From Aliivibrio_A kagoshimensis (GTDB lineage Bacteria > Pseudomonadota > Gammaproteobacteria > Enterobacterales > Vibrionaceae), in the NCBI RefSeq assembly GCF_050337105.1, contig NZ_JAKJSQ010000009.1:19791-83790 (forward strand): a stretch of 64,000 bases of DNA, written 5' to 3'. Positions 42,929 through 51,678 of this stretch are shown here, piece by piece. Position 1 is the stretch's first letter, and each line of letters opens with the position of its first letter. The translations under genes and the position numbers were made by a program. The notes beneath the pieces were generated by a model that saw only the letters and a list, made by a program, of their open reading frames with translations, had not been told where the DNA came from and made no database searches.

Positions 42929-43846
42929 ATGAAAATTGCAGACAGTCCAATCACCTCTCACCACATCAATAACAGACACTTCTATTTGAAACGTGACGAC
43001 CAATTACACCCACATTTTTCAGGTAATAAAGCGCGGAAATTCATGGCTTTATTAGATAATGACTACCCAGAAATCACCACCCTAGTGGGCTACGGTTCGC
43101 CACAAGCTAATTCGCTCTACTCACTGGCAGCACTTGCTCAGTTAAAGAGGTGGTCCTTACAATTTTACGTGGATCATATTCCTTCATGGCTGATCAATAA
43201 CCCCATTGGCAACTACCAAGCGGCATTAGAATTAGGGGCAACAATTGTCGATTTAAGTCAATGTCGTGATCGTGAAAGCCGTCATCCATTTGATTATATC
43301 AATGAGACCATTGCCAACCGAGATGATGTACTTTTTGTGCCTGAAGGAGGCCGAAGCCCTATCGCCGAATATGGCGTTTCTGGTTTAGCCAATGAGATAA
43401 CTCGTTGGGCAGATCAGCAGAAGATAGGAGATCTCACGGTAGCACTCCCTTCAGGGACAGGCACCACAGCACTCTATCTGCATAAGCACTTATCTCTTGC
43501 TGGGATTAACGTGTTAACCTGCGCCTGTGTGGGTGGCGAGGAGTACTTGAATACGCAGTTTGATGAACTGAGGGAGTCTAAGAGACCAACGATACTCAGT
43601 AGCGAGAATAAGCACCATTTTGGCAAGTTATACCAAAGGGATTATGACACTTGGTTGGCGCTAAAAGCACAAACCGGCATTGAATTTGACCTGCTGTATG
43701 ACCCACTAATGTGGCAATGTTTATCTACATGGCTGCCACAGAACCCACACACTACACTGATTTATATTCACCAAGGAGGGTTACTTGGCAATGCATCCAT
43801 GTTGCCAAGGTATAAAAGAAAATACCCCAAGCTAAACCCTTCGTAG
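42929..43846 (+). CDS. PLP enzyme of the D-cysteine desulfhydrase / ACC deaminase family
   Basis: 305 residues from ATG 42929. FYLKRDDQLHPHFSGNKARKFMAL contains the PLP lysine in SGNKARK (near residue 37). VGYGSPQANSLYSLAALA and ALPSGTGTTALYL (phosphate-binding) are family blocks, and IHQGGLLGN lies near the end. Either D-cysteine or a related D-amino acid may be the substrate; ACC deaminase activity is less likely from general vibrio physiology. The frame extends to a TTG at 42869, but similarity starts at 42929. Convergent with the GGDEF-EAL gene. Confidence 0.82.
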   Translation: MKIADSPITSHHINNRHFYLKRDDQLHPHFSGNKARKFMALLDNDYPEITTLVGYGSPQANSLYSLAALAQLKRWSLQFYVDHIPSWLINNPIGNYQAALELGATIVDLSQCRDRESRHPFDYINETIANRDDVLFVPEGGRSPIAEYGVSGLANEITRWADQQKIGDLTVALPSGTGTTALYLHKHLSLAGINVLTCACVGGEEYLNTQFDELRESKRPTILSSENKHHFGKLYQRDYDTWLALKAQTGIEFDLLYDPLMWQCLSTWLPQNPHTTLIYIHQGGLLGNASMLPRYKRKYPKLNPS

Positions 43847-43854
43847 TATAGAGG

Positions 43855-46356
43855 CTAGTTACTATATCTGGTTTTTAATTCCTCTAGCGGCATTGGCCTA
43901 TCAAAATAGTAACCCTGTACGACATCGCAGTGATACGTCAATAGCTGTTGGTATTGCTCTTTCGTTTCTACGCCTTCAGCCACCACTTTCATTTCACAAG
44001 ATTCGGCAATAGCAATGATCGCTTTTACCAGAGAGTCACTCTGTGGGCTGACCAATAATTTATCAATAAAAGAGCGATCAATTTTAATCTCATTAATCGG
44101 TAAATTGTTCAGATAACTGAGCGACGAGTAGCCCGTACCAAAATCATCTAATGAGACACTAAAACCAAGATCACGCAGAGTTTGCAATACCGGAGAGACT
44201 TTAATTTCATCGTTAATAAGTACATTTTCAGTGATTTCAACCGTTACTCGTGACGGTTCAATATCGCAATTAGCAACACACTCTGTAAACATCTCAATAA
44301 AATTTCCCTTCATCAGCTGCTTTGGCGAGATATTGATGGACAGTTTGATGGTAGAGGTTTCGTTAGGCATCCAATCGATAACGTCTTGGCAAGCTTTTTG
44401 GATAATAAACTGACCAATCTCATCAATTAACCCATTTGATTCTGCCACCGCAATAAACTCAAAAGGAGAAACAATGCCTAAACTCACATTTTGCCATCTT
44501 GCCAACGCTTCAACACCATAGAGAGTACCGGTCTCAGCATCAATTTGAGGTTGATAATGAACTTGGATCTCATTCCGCTGTAACGCCAACCTCAGTTCCT
44601 GTTCAAGTAGAAGGTCATATTGCACTTTGGCATCAATCTGCTTATCAAAAAACAGTACATCCCCTTTGTGCCGTGCTTTTGATTTATAGAGCACAATATC
44701 AGCTTTACTGATCAACTCTTCAGGCGTATCACTATCACTAGGGTACATCGCAACACCAATGCTGCAACTGGAAAAAATTACTTTTCCGTCAATGTTAAAG
44801 CTATCGCTAAACACCGCTCTTATTTGCTGCACTTTTTCATACGCATGTTGTTGATTGCCAAGCATAGGGAAACAGAAAATGAACTCATCGCCTCCAAATC
44901 TAGCAATGGTATCTTGTGGTTTGGCTATTTTTTGAAATGCCTCACTGATAGTAAGTAGCAGATCATCCCCAACGGTGTGGCCATAAAGATCATTTACTTT
45001 TTTGAAATCATCCAGGTCAATAAACATCACCGCCAGCATCTCATTACTCGCTTTTGACTGTTTAATACCTTGCGCAATACGGTCTATCAACATAACCCGG
45101 TTCGGTAAACGAGTTAAGGCGTCGTGTTGCGCCATATATTGCATTTTATTTTTAGCTAACTCTAACTCTTCGAAATCTGAGGAGATTCGATGTTGAAATT
45201 TTTTAAATCGATTAGAGAGGCTTTTACTCAAAAAGAAAGAAAAGATGGCCAGTGTGATGGTTAAAACCAAGGTTAAAACCAAGATTTTATTAAGCTCATT
45301 CAAGTTCTCTTGTTCTAACTCTTTTTCACTTTCTTGTAAATATGAGTCAATTAACTCCATATGAACGGCAGTACCTACAGTCCAACCCCATTCAGGAATC
45401 CCTTTCACATAGGCTAAATGTTTAAACTGTTCAAAATGCGCACCATTCGAATCATGGGAATGTTCTCCTCGGCGCTCTTCATGTATCTCGTTATATTCTA
45501 AGAATCCGCCCCCTTTTCTAGCCACCTCTATTAACTGAGAGGCATACACTTCATCTTGAGCGCTGGCCACTCGATGTTTGCCTGTTTCACCATCGGCCAA
45601 CACGTTACCATTTTCGTCATAGATGAAGATGAAACCATCTTTACGATATTCTATGCTCTCAGCCCATGGCAACAGTTTGGCTTTAATATCGTCTTCAACA
45701 TCGACCAAATAGTCACCTGTACCAATGAACCAATCATACGGTTCAAAGTACTTACCAAAGCCAATTTTTTCATACTCAGTCTGTTTATCCTGAGGTTTAA
45801 CAAACCACCAATGATAAAATGCTTCCCCTTGTGCTTTTACCACTTCGCCCATTTCACGCACAATATAGGCACCATGGTTATCTTGAAAATTCCATAACGA
45901 CTTCCCTTCAAGGTGGGGAAGCAGCGGGTGCATGATATTTTCCCCAGCGGTTTTGTAAATAAAGAAATAGCCCCGATCTTGGTTAAAACGGATAGTTCTT
46001 AGTGCATCGGTGATTAAACGTGTATTTTGTTGTTCGGTATTATAACTATTCTGTTGATAGATTTGAGTTGCTATGCGGTGAGCTTCATAAATGCGGTTTG
46101 AAATGGTCTGTTCAAGCATCTCTTTGGTGCGGGATTTCTCATACTCAATCTGCTGAACAACATGATCGATCTGGTTTTGAATAAGCGTTCGTTGGTTGCT
46201 ATAAAAATCAGTACGTAGGTTTGATATCCGCTTTTTCGCTTTCAACTGATTACTGCTTATCACCATAATAACGACGATAACAGCAAAAATGCCAATTAAC
46301 ATTGCAGGTGCAAATTTGATCAGCCGTATCAATTTTTGGTCGGTCAGTACTCTCAT
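43855..46356 (-). CDS. membrane Cache sensor with GGDEF and EAL domains
   Basis: 833 residues. Helix 14-35 and helix 357-378 bracket a periplasmic sensor with two Cache-type repeats, each ending in a DWFIGTG.YLVDV or EWGWTVGTAVHMELID motif (about 208-220 and 322-336). GGDEF (488-492, FGGDEFIF) and EAL (616-618, YGVEALARW) motifs are intact, so it may make or degrade cyclic di-GMP. The order sensor-GGDEF-EAL is common in vibrios; net activity cannot be told by sequence. Ligand probably a small carboxylate or amine. Confidence 0.93.
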   Translation of the reverse strand: MRVLTDQKLIRLIKFAPAMLIGIFAVIVVIMVISSNQLKAKKRISNLRTDFYSNQRTLIQNQIDHVVQQIEYEKSRTKEMLEQTISNRIYEAHRIATQIYQQNSYNTEQQNTRLITDALRTIRFNQDRGYFFIYKTAGENIMHPLLPHLEGKSLWNFQDNHGAYIVREMGEVVKAQGEAFYHWWFVKPQDKQTEYEKIGFGKYFEPYDWFIGTGDYLVDVEDDIKAKLLPWAESIEYRKDGFIFIYDENGNVLADGETGKHRVASAQDEVYASQLIEVARKGGGFLEYNEIHEERRGEHSHDSNGAHFEQFKHLAYVKGIPEWGWTVGTAVHMELIDSYLQESEKELEQENLNELNKILVLTLVLTITLAIFSFFLSKSLSNRFKKFQHRISSDFEELELAKNKMQYMAQHDALTRLPNRVMLIDRIAQGIKQSKASNEMLAVMFIDLDDFKKVNDLYGHTVGDDLLLTISEAFQKIAKPQDTIARFGGDEFIFCFPMLGNQQHAYEKVQQIRAVFSDSFNIDGKVIFSSCSIGVAMYPSDSDTPEELISKADIVLYKSKARHKGDVLFFDKQIDAKVQYDLLLEQELRLALQRNEIQVHYQPQIDAETGTLYGVEALARWQNVSLGIVSPFEFIAVAESNGLIDEIGQFIIQKACQDVIDWMPNETSTIKLSINISPKQLMKGNFIEMFTECVANCDIEPSRVTVEITENVLINDEIKVSPVLQTLRDLGFSVSLDDFGTGYSSLSYLNNLPINEIKIDRSFIDKLLVSPQSDSLVKAIIAIAESCEMKVVAEGVETKEQYQQLLTYHCDVVQGYYFDRPMPLEELKTRYSN

Positions 46357-46823
46357 TAACTATCCATAAGTAAAGCATGTACATCAATCTTATTGACTAA
46401 TATGACATTAATTGCTTTTAATAACAATATTGTACCCCACTGATATAATTCATAACCATGGTGATTTTATCTGATGACCAAAAGTTTCTCTGCGATACCG
46501 ATTGTTCAGTATATTAACTCTATTTTCCTACTAGGCTAATCATGTAATAACAAAATTAATGTCCAAAACATTATATATCTAAAAAAACTCAGTCTGTTAC
46601 GTTCACATTCATTTTTACCTTGTAATACTTCAGTTTAAGACAGTTTCTGTAAAATTGGTATTTATCAGTAGACTCTGATTACATCCGTTCTTCGTTAATC
46701 GATGGAGAAGTGCTCATTTTCCTTTAAGATTGTTTTCGAGACTATCATCACATCCCGTTATCAATCAATTGTATAGAAATGAGACATCTGAGACGATGAA
46801 AACCTACTTTCAAGGACGTAATG
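46357..46823. other. intergenic region between the GGDEF-EAL gene and uhpA
   Basis: AT-rich, with stops in all frames. It must hold the promoters for two divergent units, including the whole uhp-afu cluster. AAGGA at 46812-46816 is the uhpA ribosome-binding site. I see no clear operator; a phospho-UhpA site would be expected elsewhere if the model below holds. Confidence 0.5.
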
Positions 46824-47450
46824 ATGATTTCAGTTGCTTTAGTTGATGACCATACTATGGTTCGTTCTGGGTTTGCTCAGCTGCTCAACGTCGAAAATGA
46901 TATCCACGTCCGAGGTGAATTTGGTCATGCTAGAGAAGCATTTTTAACCCTGTCTAACTCTGACGTTGATGTCGCCGTTATTGATATCTCTATGCCAGAT
47001 GAAAGTGGGTTAATTCTTCTAGAGAAGTTACGCGCAATTCGGCCCTCTTTTCGAGCCATTATTCTCAGCATTCATGACTCAGCGTCATTTGTCAGTAAAG
47101 CAATAGAAGCAGGCGCTTGCGGTTATCTTTCAAAACGGTGTGGTCCCGAAGAGTTAGTGACCGCTATTCGAACGGTGGCCAATGGCCACCGCTATTTGTG
47201 CGCTGATGCACTATTCAACCTGAGTAATCCACCTGCTGAATCCAGTGTATTAGATGAGTTAACCAAGCGTGAGCGTGAGGTTTTCAACCACCTGATACAA
47301 GGAAAAGATGTGAAAGAAGTGGGTGCTGAACTCTTTATTAGCCACAAAACCATACATGTCCACCGCGCGAATATTTTAAGTAAGTTACACCTATCTAATA
47401 ATGTAGAGTTAATTCGATTTGCTATTTCGAATCAATTACTTGATGCCTAA
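46824..47450 (+). CDS. uhpA: UhpA-type response regulator (NarL/FixJ family)
   Basis: 208 residues from ATG 46824 (an ATG three bases earlier leaves only four bases to AAGGA). Receiver domain with Asp9/Asp10 acidic pocket, phospho-acceptor Asp54 in VIDISMPDESG and Lys near 105 (YLSKRCGPEEL); LuxR-type helix-turn-helix at about 140-200 (LTKREREVFNHLIQGK, HKTIHVHRANILSKL). VALVDDHTMVRSGFAQLL and LSKRC closely resemble E. coli UhpA, which activates hexose-phosphate uptake. Two bases precede uhpB. Confidence 0.9.
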   Translation: MISVALVDDHTMVRSGFAQLLNVENDIHVRGEFGHAREAFLTLSNSDVDVAVIDISMPDESGLILLEKLRAIRPSFRAIILSIHDSASFVSKAIEAGACGYLSKRCGPEELVTAIRTVANGHRYLCADALFNLSNPPAESSVLDELTKREREVFNHLIQGKDVKEVGAELFISHKTIHVHRANILSKLHLSNNVELIRFAISNQLLDA

Positions 47451-47452
47451 CA

Positions 47453-49054
47453 ATGAACAGTATCGAGCGATTTAATGGACACGGCTTCTCCTACTTATTC
47501 AGTTTTTTTATTTTTTGCATCAGCTGGTTTTGTCTTTGGAGTATCAGTAGCTATTTATCTAAAGATCTCTTACTTGCAGCCCTTTTCTTACCCACCGGGT
47601 TAAAACTTGCACTGCTCGTACTTGCTCCTCGTCCTCTTTGGCGGCTATTTTTAATCGCTGAGTTGTTGTTATCATCCTGTTTACTCTACCTGCTCGACCA
47701 CCAACCTCAAGATCTACTCCTGATACTCAGTCCATTTGTCTCTTATTTTTTAGCCATATTTTTTTCACAGTATTGGCATCAAACCTCTGATTACTGGAAG
47801 AAATTATTAGCTTTAGTATCACTGGTATTGATTCATGGCTTATTGATTGGATTAATGCTAATCCTACTCATAAAACCTCTCGATCTCACCTTGGAATATG
47901 CATTTAAAGCAACTATTGCCGCGATTACTGGCGGAGTATTGCTAACCCCATTTTTCTATCTATTGTATGACTATTTGAATCGAAAAGTTTGGGTGCCGTT
48001 AAGCCCAACACTTGTTCATAACGAGGTGACGCTTCGTCCTTCTGCATTTATTTGGGTAATCATCTTTTTCAGCATTGGATTAATTGCCGAGTTGACATTG
48101 TTGGACCAAATGGAGCCACTTGGATTACTGATCATCTTGCTACCAAATATATTCATGGCCTATCGCTATGGCTGGCAAGGAGGAGTTCTTGCCGCGGTAA
48201 TGAACAGTATTTTACTAACTACCGCTAGACAATTCACAGGATCATTTACCAACAATCAAGAGTTACAAATTTTTATGACTACACAGGCTCTTGTTGGCTT
48301 AGGTTTGGGTATTGCAATCAGTCGACAATATTTATTGGCACAAAAGCTTCAACTTGCTAATAAAGAACTTGCCACTGAATTGCAAAATAAACAGCTATTA
48401 GCTCGCCAACTCGTTCACGTTGAAGAAAGCATTCGAAAATCTGTCGCCCGAGAGCTACACGATGAGATAGGACAAAACATCACCGCGATACAAATTCAAG
48501 CCCAATTAGCGGTTCGTACCAGCAACGAAGAGAGCACCAAAAATATTGCTACTGCTATTAATACTCTTTCGTTACGCATTCATAGCTCCACCAGAGCCCT
48601 TCTCACACAATTACGACCACACATTCTTGACGAGTTGGGACTGGAAAATGCACTCAAACAACTGATTCGTGAAATGAAGTTTAATGAGCGTCAGGTCGAT
48701 TGCCAAATTCAGATAGCCCCAATAGCCGATAAATTGGACGATATTACCTCTGTCACACTGTATCGCATTGCCCAAGAGCTGCTTAATAATGTATCTAAAC
48801 ACTCTAAGGCAACCAAAGTAGCCTTAAGATTCACAGAAGGGAGCGGTTATCAACTGACTTTAACCGATAACGGCTGTGGTTTGCCCCATAACTGGCGCAC
48901 TAAAGGTCAAGGCTTAAAAGGAATCGAAGAAAGAGTAAGTGCCCTTGGCGGCGAACTGGATATTGGCAACAACGGCAAAGAGTCTGGAACCCAAGTAATT
49001 GTTAGCTTACTCACAAAAAATCAAATAAAAGCCAAAACTAGGAATTTTTCGTAG
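47453..49054 (+). CDS. uhpB: UhpB-type sensor histidine kinase
   Basis: 533 residues. Eight or so hydrophobic helices fill residues 10-290 (UhpB/MASE1-like), followed by a coiled coil and a HisKA_3 dimerisation box with the phospho-accepting His336 in VARELHDEIGQN. The ATPase shows LYRIAQELLNNVSKHSKA and DNGCGLPHNW, then KGQGLKGIEERV. In E. coli UhpB is activated by the membrane receptor UhpC on external glucose 6-phosphate; the uhpC gene follows here. Confidence 0.9.
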   Translation: MNSIERFNGHGFSYLFSFFIFCISWFCLWSISSYLSKDLLLAALFLPTGLKLALLVLAPRPLWRLFLIAELLLSSCLLYLLDHQPQDLLLILSPFVSYFLAIFFSQYWHQTSDYWKKLLALVSLVLIHGLLIGLMLILLIKPLDLTLEYAFKATIAAITGGVLLTPFFYLLYDYLNRKVWVPLSPTLVHNEVTLRPSAFIWVIIFFSIGLIAELTLLDQMEPLGLLIILLPNIFMAYRYGWQGGVLAAVMNSILLTTARQFTGSFTNNQELQIFMTTQALVGLGLGIAISRQYLLAQKLQLANKELATELQNKQLLARQLVHVEESIRKSVARELHDEIGQNITAIQIQAQLAVRTSNEESTKNIATAINTLSLRIHSSTRALLTQLRPHILDELGLENALKQLIREMKFNERQVDCQIQIAPIADKLDDITSVTLYRIAQELLNNVSKHSKATKVALRFTEGSGYQLTLTDNGCGLPHNWRTKGQGLKGIEERVSALGGELDIGNNGKESGTQVIVSLLTKNQIKAKTRNFS

Positions 49055-49129
49055 TCACTTACAACTTCCTCTCATTCATTTAACAAATCCTTTCCGTACT
49101 ATCTATTCAGGAATAAGGAGGTTTTCCGC

Positions 49130-50443
49130 ATGCTGGGCTCTCTAACATCAGAACAACCGACAAAGATTACAGACAAGAAGCAGATTGATGCCACGTTCAG
49201 ACATTGGCGAATTCACTTAATGCTTTCGATGTATGTTGGTTATGCTGTTTTCTATTTTACGCGGAAAAGCCTAAATTTTGCCATGCCTGCCATGTTGAGT
49301 GATCTCGGTCTAGTGCATTCTGATATTGGCATATTAGGCACTCTATTCTATGTCACTTATGGCATCTCAAAATTTGCATCTGGAATTGTCAGTGACCAGA
49401 GTCAATCCAGGTTTTTCATGGGCGCAGGCTTAATTGCTACTGGCATTATTAATATCTTATTTGGATTGAGCTCCTCGCTGGTTATGTTCGCCACGCTTTG
49501 GACATTAAATGCGTTCTTTCAAGGTTGGGGCTGGCCTCAATGCGCAAAACTATTAACGACTTGGTACTCTCGAACGGAACGAGGATTCTGGTGGTCAATC
49601 TGGAATACGTGCCACAATTTATCCAGTGCGCTAGTTCCACTTATCATTGGTTACACCGCCTTAACTTGGGGTTGGCGTTATGGCTTCATTCTCCCTGGTG
49701 TTATTGCCATTCTCGTTGGAGTCGTGCTCTGTTTTAGAATGCGCGACAAACCAACCACCATGGGCCTACCCACTGTAGGTCAGTGGAGACAAGATGAATT
49801 AGAGCGACAACAAGAGCAAGAAGGGTATGGGTTATCTTTCCGTCAGATATTAACGACCTATGTTATTGGTAATAAATACATCTGGTTGTTGTGTAGCTCT
49901 TATTTATTAGTTTATGTGGTTCGTATTGCCGTCGGTGACTGGGGAAACCTCTATTTAACACAACAACATGGCTTTGACCTGTTTTCTGCCAACGCTGCAG
50001 TATCGATGTTTGAAGTGGGTGGTTTTCTTGGCTCTTTGTTTGGCGGTTGGGGATCAGACCGTTTTTTCAGAGGAAATCGCGCGCCGATGAACCTTATATT
50101 TGCTCTCGGTATTTTTATCTCAGTGACCTCTTTATGGCTGATCCCACTGAGCAATATCGTCATCATCGCAGCCTGTTTTTTCTCTATCGGATTTTTTGTT
50201 TTTGGTCCACAGATGATGATTGGAATGGCTGCAGCTGAGTGCTCTCACAAAGACGTTGCCGCAACGGCAACTGGGTTTGTTGGCTTATTTGGATACTTAG
50301 GAGCAGCACTGGCTAGTTACCCAATTTCGTTAATTATTGAACAATTTAGTTGGAACGGTTTTTTCACTGTTGTCACTCTTTCTGCAGCCTCTATTGGCTT
50401 ATTGATTTTACCTTTTGTAAAAGCACAGCAGCGAACCACATAA
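49130..50443 (+). CDS. uhpC: UhpC-type hexose-phosphate receptor, MFS fold
   Basis: 437 residues, twelve hydrophobic helices, organophosphate:Pi antiporter family. Landmarks are YFTRKSLNFAMPAML, WGWPQCAKLLTTWYSRTERG and WNTCHNLSSALVPLI. UhpC senses external glucose 6-phosphate and activates UhpB; it can also transport poorly. A true UhpT transporter could look similar, but the gene order uhpA-uhpB-uhpC favours the receptor, and a separate importer lies downstream. AAGGAGG six bases before ATG is a very strong ribosome-binding site. Confidence 0.87.
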   Translation: MLGSLTSEQPTKITDKKQIDATFRHWRIHLMLSMYVGYAVFYFTRKSLNFAMPAMLSDLGLVHSDIGILGTLFYVTYGISKFASGIVSDQSQSRFFMGAGLIATGIINILFGLSSSLVMFATLWTLNAFFQGWGWPQCAKLLTTWYSRTERGFWWSIWNTCHNLSSALVPLIIGYTALTWGWRYGFILPGVIAILVGVVLCFRMRDKPTTMGLPTVGQWRQDELERQQEQEGYGLSFRQILTTYVIGNKYIWLLCSSYLLVYVVRIAVGDWGNLYLTQQHGFDLFSANAAVSMFEVGGFLGSLFGGWGSDRFFRGNRAPMNLIFALGIFISVTSLWLIPLSNIVIIAACFFSIGFFVFGPQMMIGMAAAECSHKDVAATATGFVGLFGYLGAALASYPISLIIEQFSWNGFFTVVTLSAASIGLLILPFVKAQQRTT

Positions 50444-50455
50444 GAATAGTTATCT

Positions 50456-50551
50456 TCTAATTGCTCATGGGCAATTAGACACAGACTTATCGCAGGACAG
50501 CGATAAGAGCTCAATGCTAATGCCCTACCATTTCTAATTAATGGCATTGAG
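50456..50551 (+). promoter_or_regulatory. three tandem hairpins between uhpC and afuA
   Basis: TCTAATTGC/GCAATTAGA (9 bp, loop 6), CTTATCGC/GCGATAAG (8 bp, loop 6) and CTCAATGC/GCATTGAG (8 bp, loop 26) are perfect and follow in series. None has a proper T tract. They precede the afuA ribosome-binding site and could protect or process the message between receptor and importer genes. Confidence 0.6.
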
Positions 50552-50578
50552 TTCATAACAATAGCAGAGGAAATAATA

Positions 50579-51613
50579 ATGAAAGCTAGAACTCAACGCA
50601 GTCTAATAGCTGCCTGCATACTCGGCTCAGCATTTGCTGCTCCGCAAGTAATAGCAGACGGTCGCTTAGTTGTTTATTGCAGTGCTACAAATTCTATGTG
50701 TGAAGCTGGCACCAAAGCCTTTTCTGACAAATATGATGTAAAAACATCATTCATTCGTAACGGTTCAGGAAGTACATTAGCTAAAATTGAAGCTGAAAAG
50801 AAAAACCCTCGTGCCGATGTTTGGTATGGCGGAACGCTTGACCCACAATCTCAAGCAGGTGAGATGGATCTATTACAAGCCTATAAATCACCTCAGCTTG
50901 AACACATAATGCCAAACTTCAAAGACCCTGCAAAGCGTAAAGGTAACTACTCTTCAGCCGTCTATATGGGCATTCTCGGTTTTGGTGTTAATACCAAACG
51001 CCTTGCTGAGAAAGGGTTAGAGATCCCACGTTGCTGGAGTGATTTGACCAAACCAGAATACAAAGAAGAAGTACAAATTTCTGATCCTCAAAGCTCAGGT
51101 ACTGCTTACACTGCCTTAGCCACTTTTATTCAATTATGGGGTGAAGAGAAAGCGTTTAATTACTTTAAGTCGTTAGACAAAAATATCTCTCAATACACAA
51201 AATCTGGTGTAACGCCTTCGCGTAACTCTGCTCGTGGCGAAATAGCAATCGGTATCGGTTTCTTACACGATTACTCACTTGAGCAATCAAAAGGAGCGCC
51301 TCTTGAGCTTATCTCTCCTTGTGAAGGCACAGGTTATGAAATTGGCGGAGTCAGTATTATTAAAGGTGCCCGTAATGAAGATAATGCCAAACTGTTCGTT
51401 GATTGGGCACTATCAAAAGAGGGACAAGAAACCGCATGGAAAGAAGGGAATTCATTCCAAATATTGACCAATGTCACTTCGGAGCAATCGCCTAACGCAT
51501 TGGATCCAAAGACGTTGGAATTGATCAATTATGACATGGAAACATACGGTTCATCTGACGAGCGTAAACGTCTGATAAACAAATGGGTTAACGTCGTGAA
51601 AATGGGCGAATAA
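50579..51613 (+). CDS. afuA: AfuA-type hexose-phosphate-binding periplasmic protein
   Basis: 344 residues, signal peptide about 1-26 (VIADG). It belongs to the family often labelled ferric-binding protein. The Tyr-Tyr iron pair of FbpA is missing; instead FLHDYS (His230, Asp231) and EGTGYEIGG (Glu254) are present. With a 25-residue signal offset these fall at 205, 206 and 229, the positions I recall as sugar-phosphate contacts in AfuA of Actinobacillus. AfuABC of that organism and of Citrobacter imports glucose 6-phosphate and related sugars. Location after uhpABC agrees. Confidence 0.82.
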   Translation: MKARTQRSLIAACILGSAFAAPQVIADGRLVVYCSATNSMCEAGTKAFSDKYDVKTSFIRNGSGSTLAKIEAEKKNPRADVWYGGTLDPQSQAGEMDLLQAYKSPQLEHIMPNFKDPAKRKGNYSSAVYMGILGFGVNTKRLAEKGLEIPRCWSDLTKPEYKEEVQISDPQSSGTAYTALATFIQLWGEEKAFNYFKSLDKNISQYTKSGVTPSRNSARGEIAIGIGFLHDYSLEQSKGAPLELISPCEGTGYEIGGVSIIKGARNEDNAKLFVDWALSKEGQETAWKEGNSFQILTNVTSEQSPNALDPKTLELINYDMETYGSSDERKRLINKWVNVVKMGE

Positions 51614-51678
51614 CCACAACCTTATATTGAGCAGTACTAATCTGCTGCTCAATAGTCACTCCGATTTTGGTAACTACA

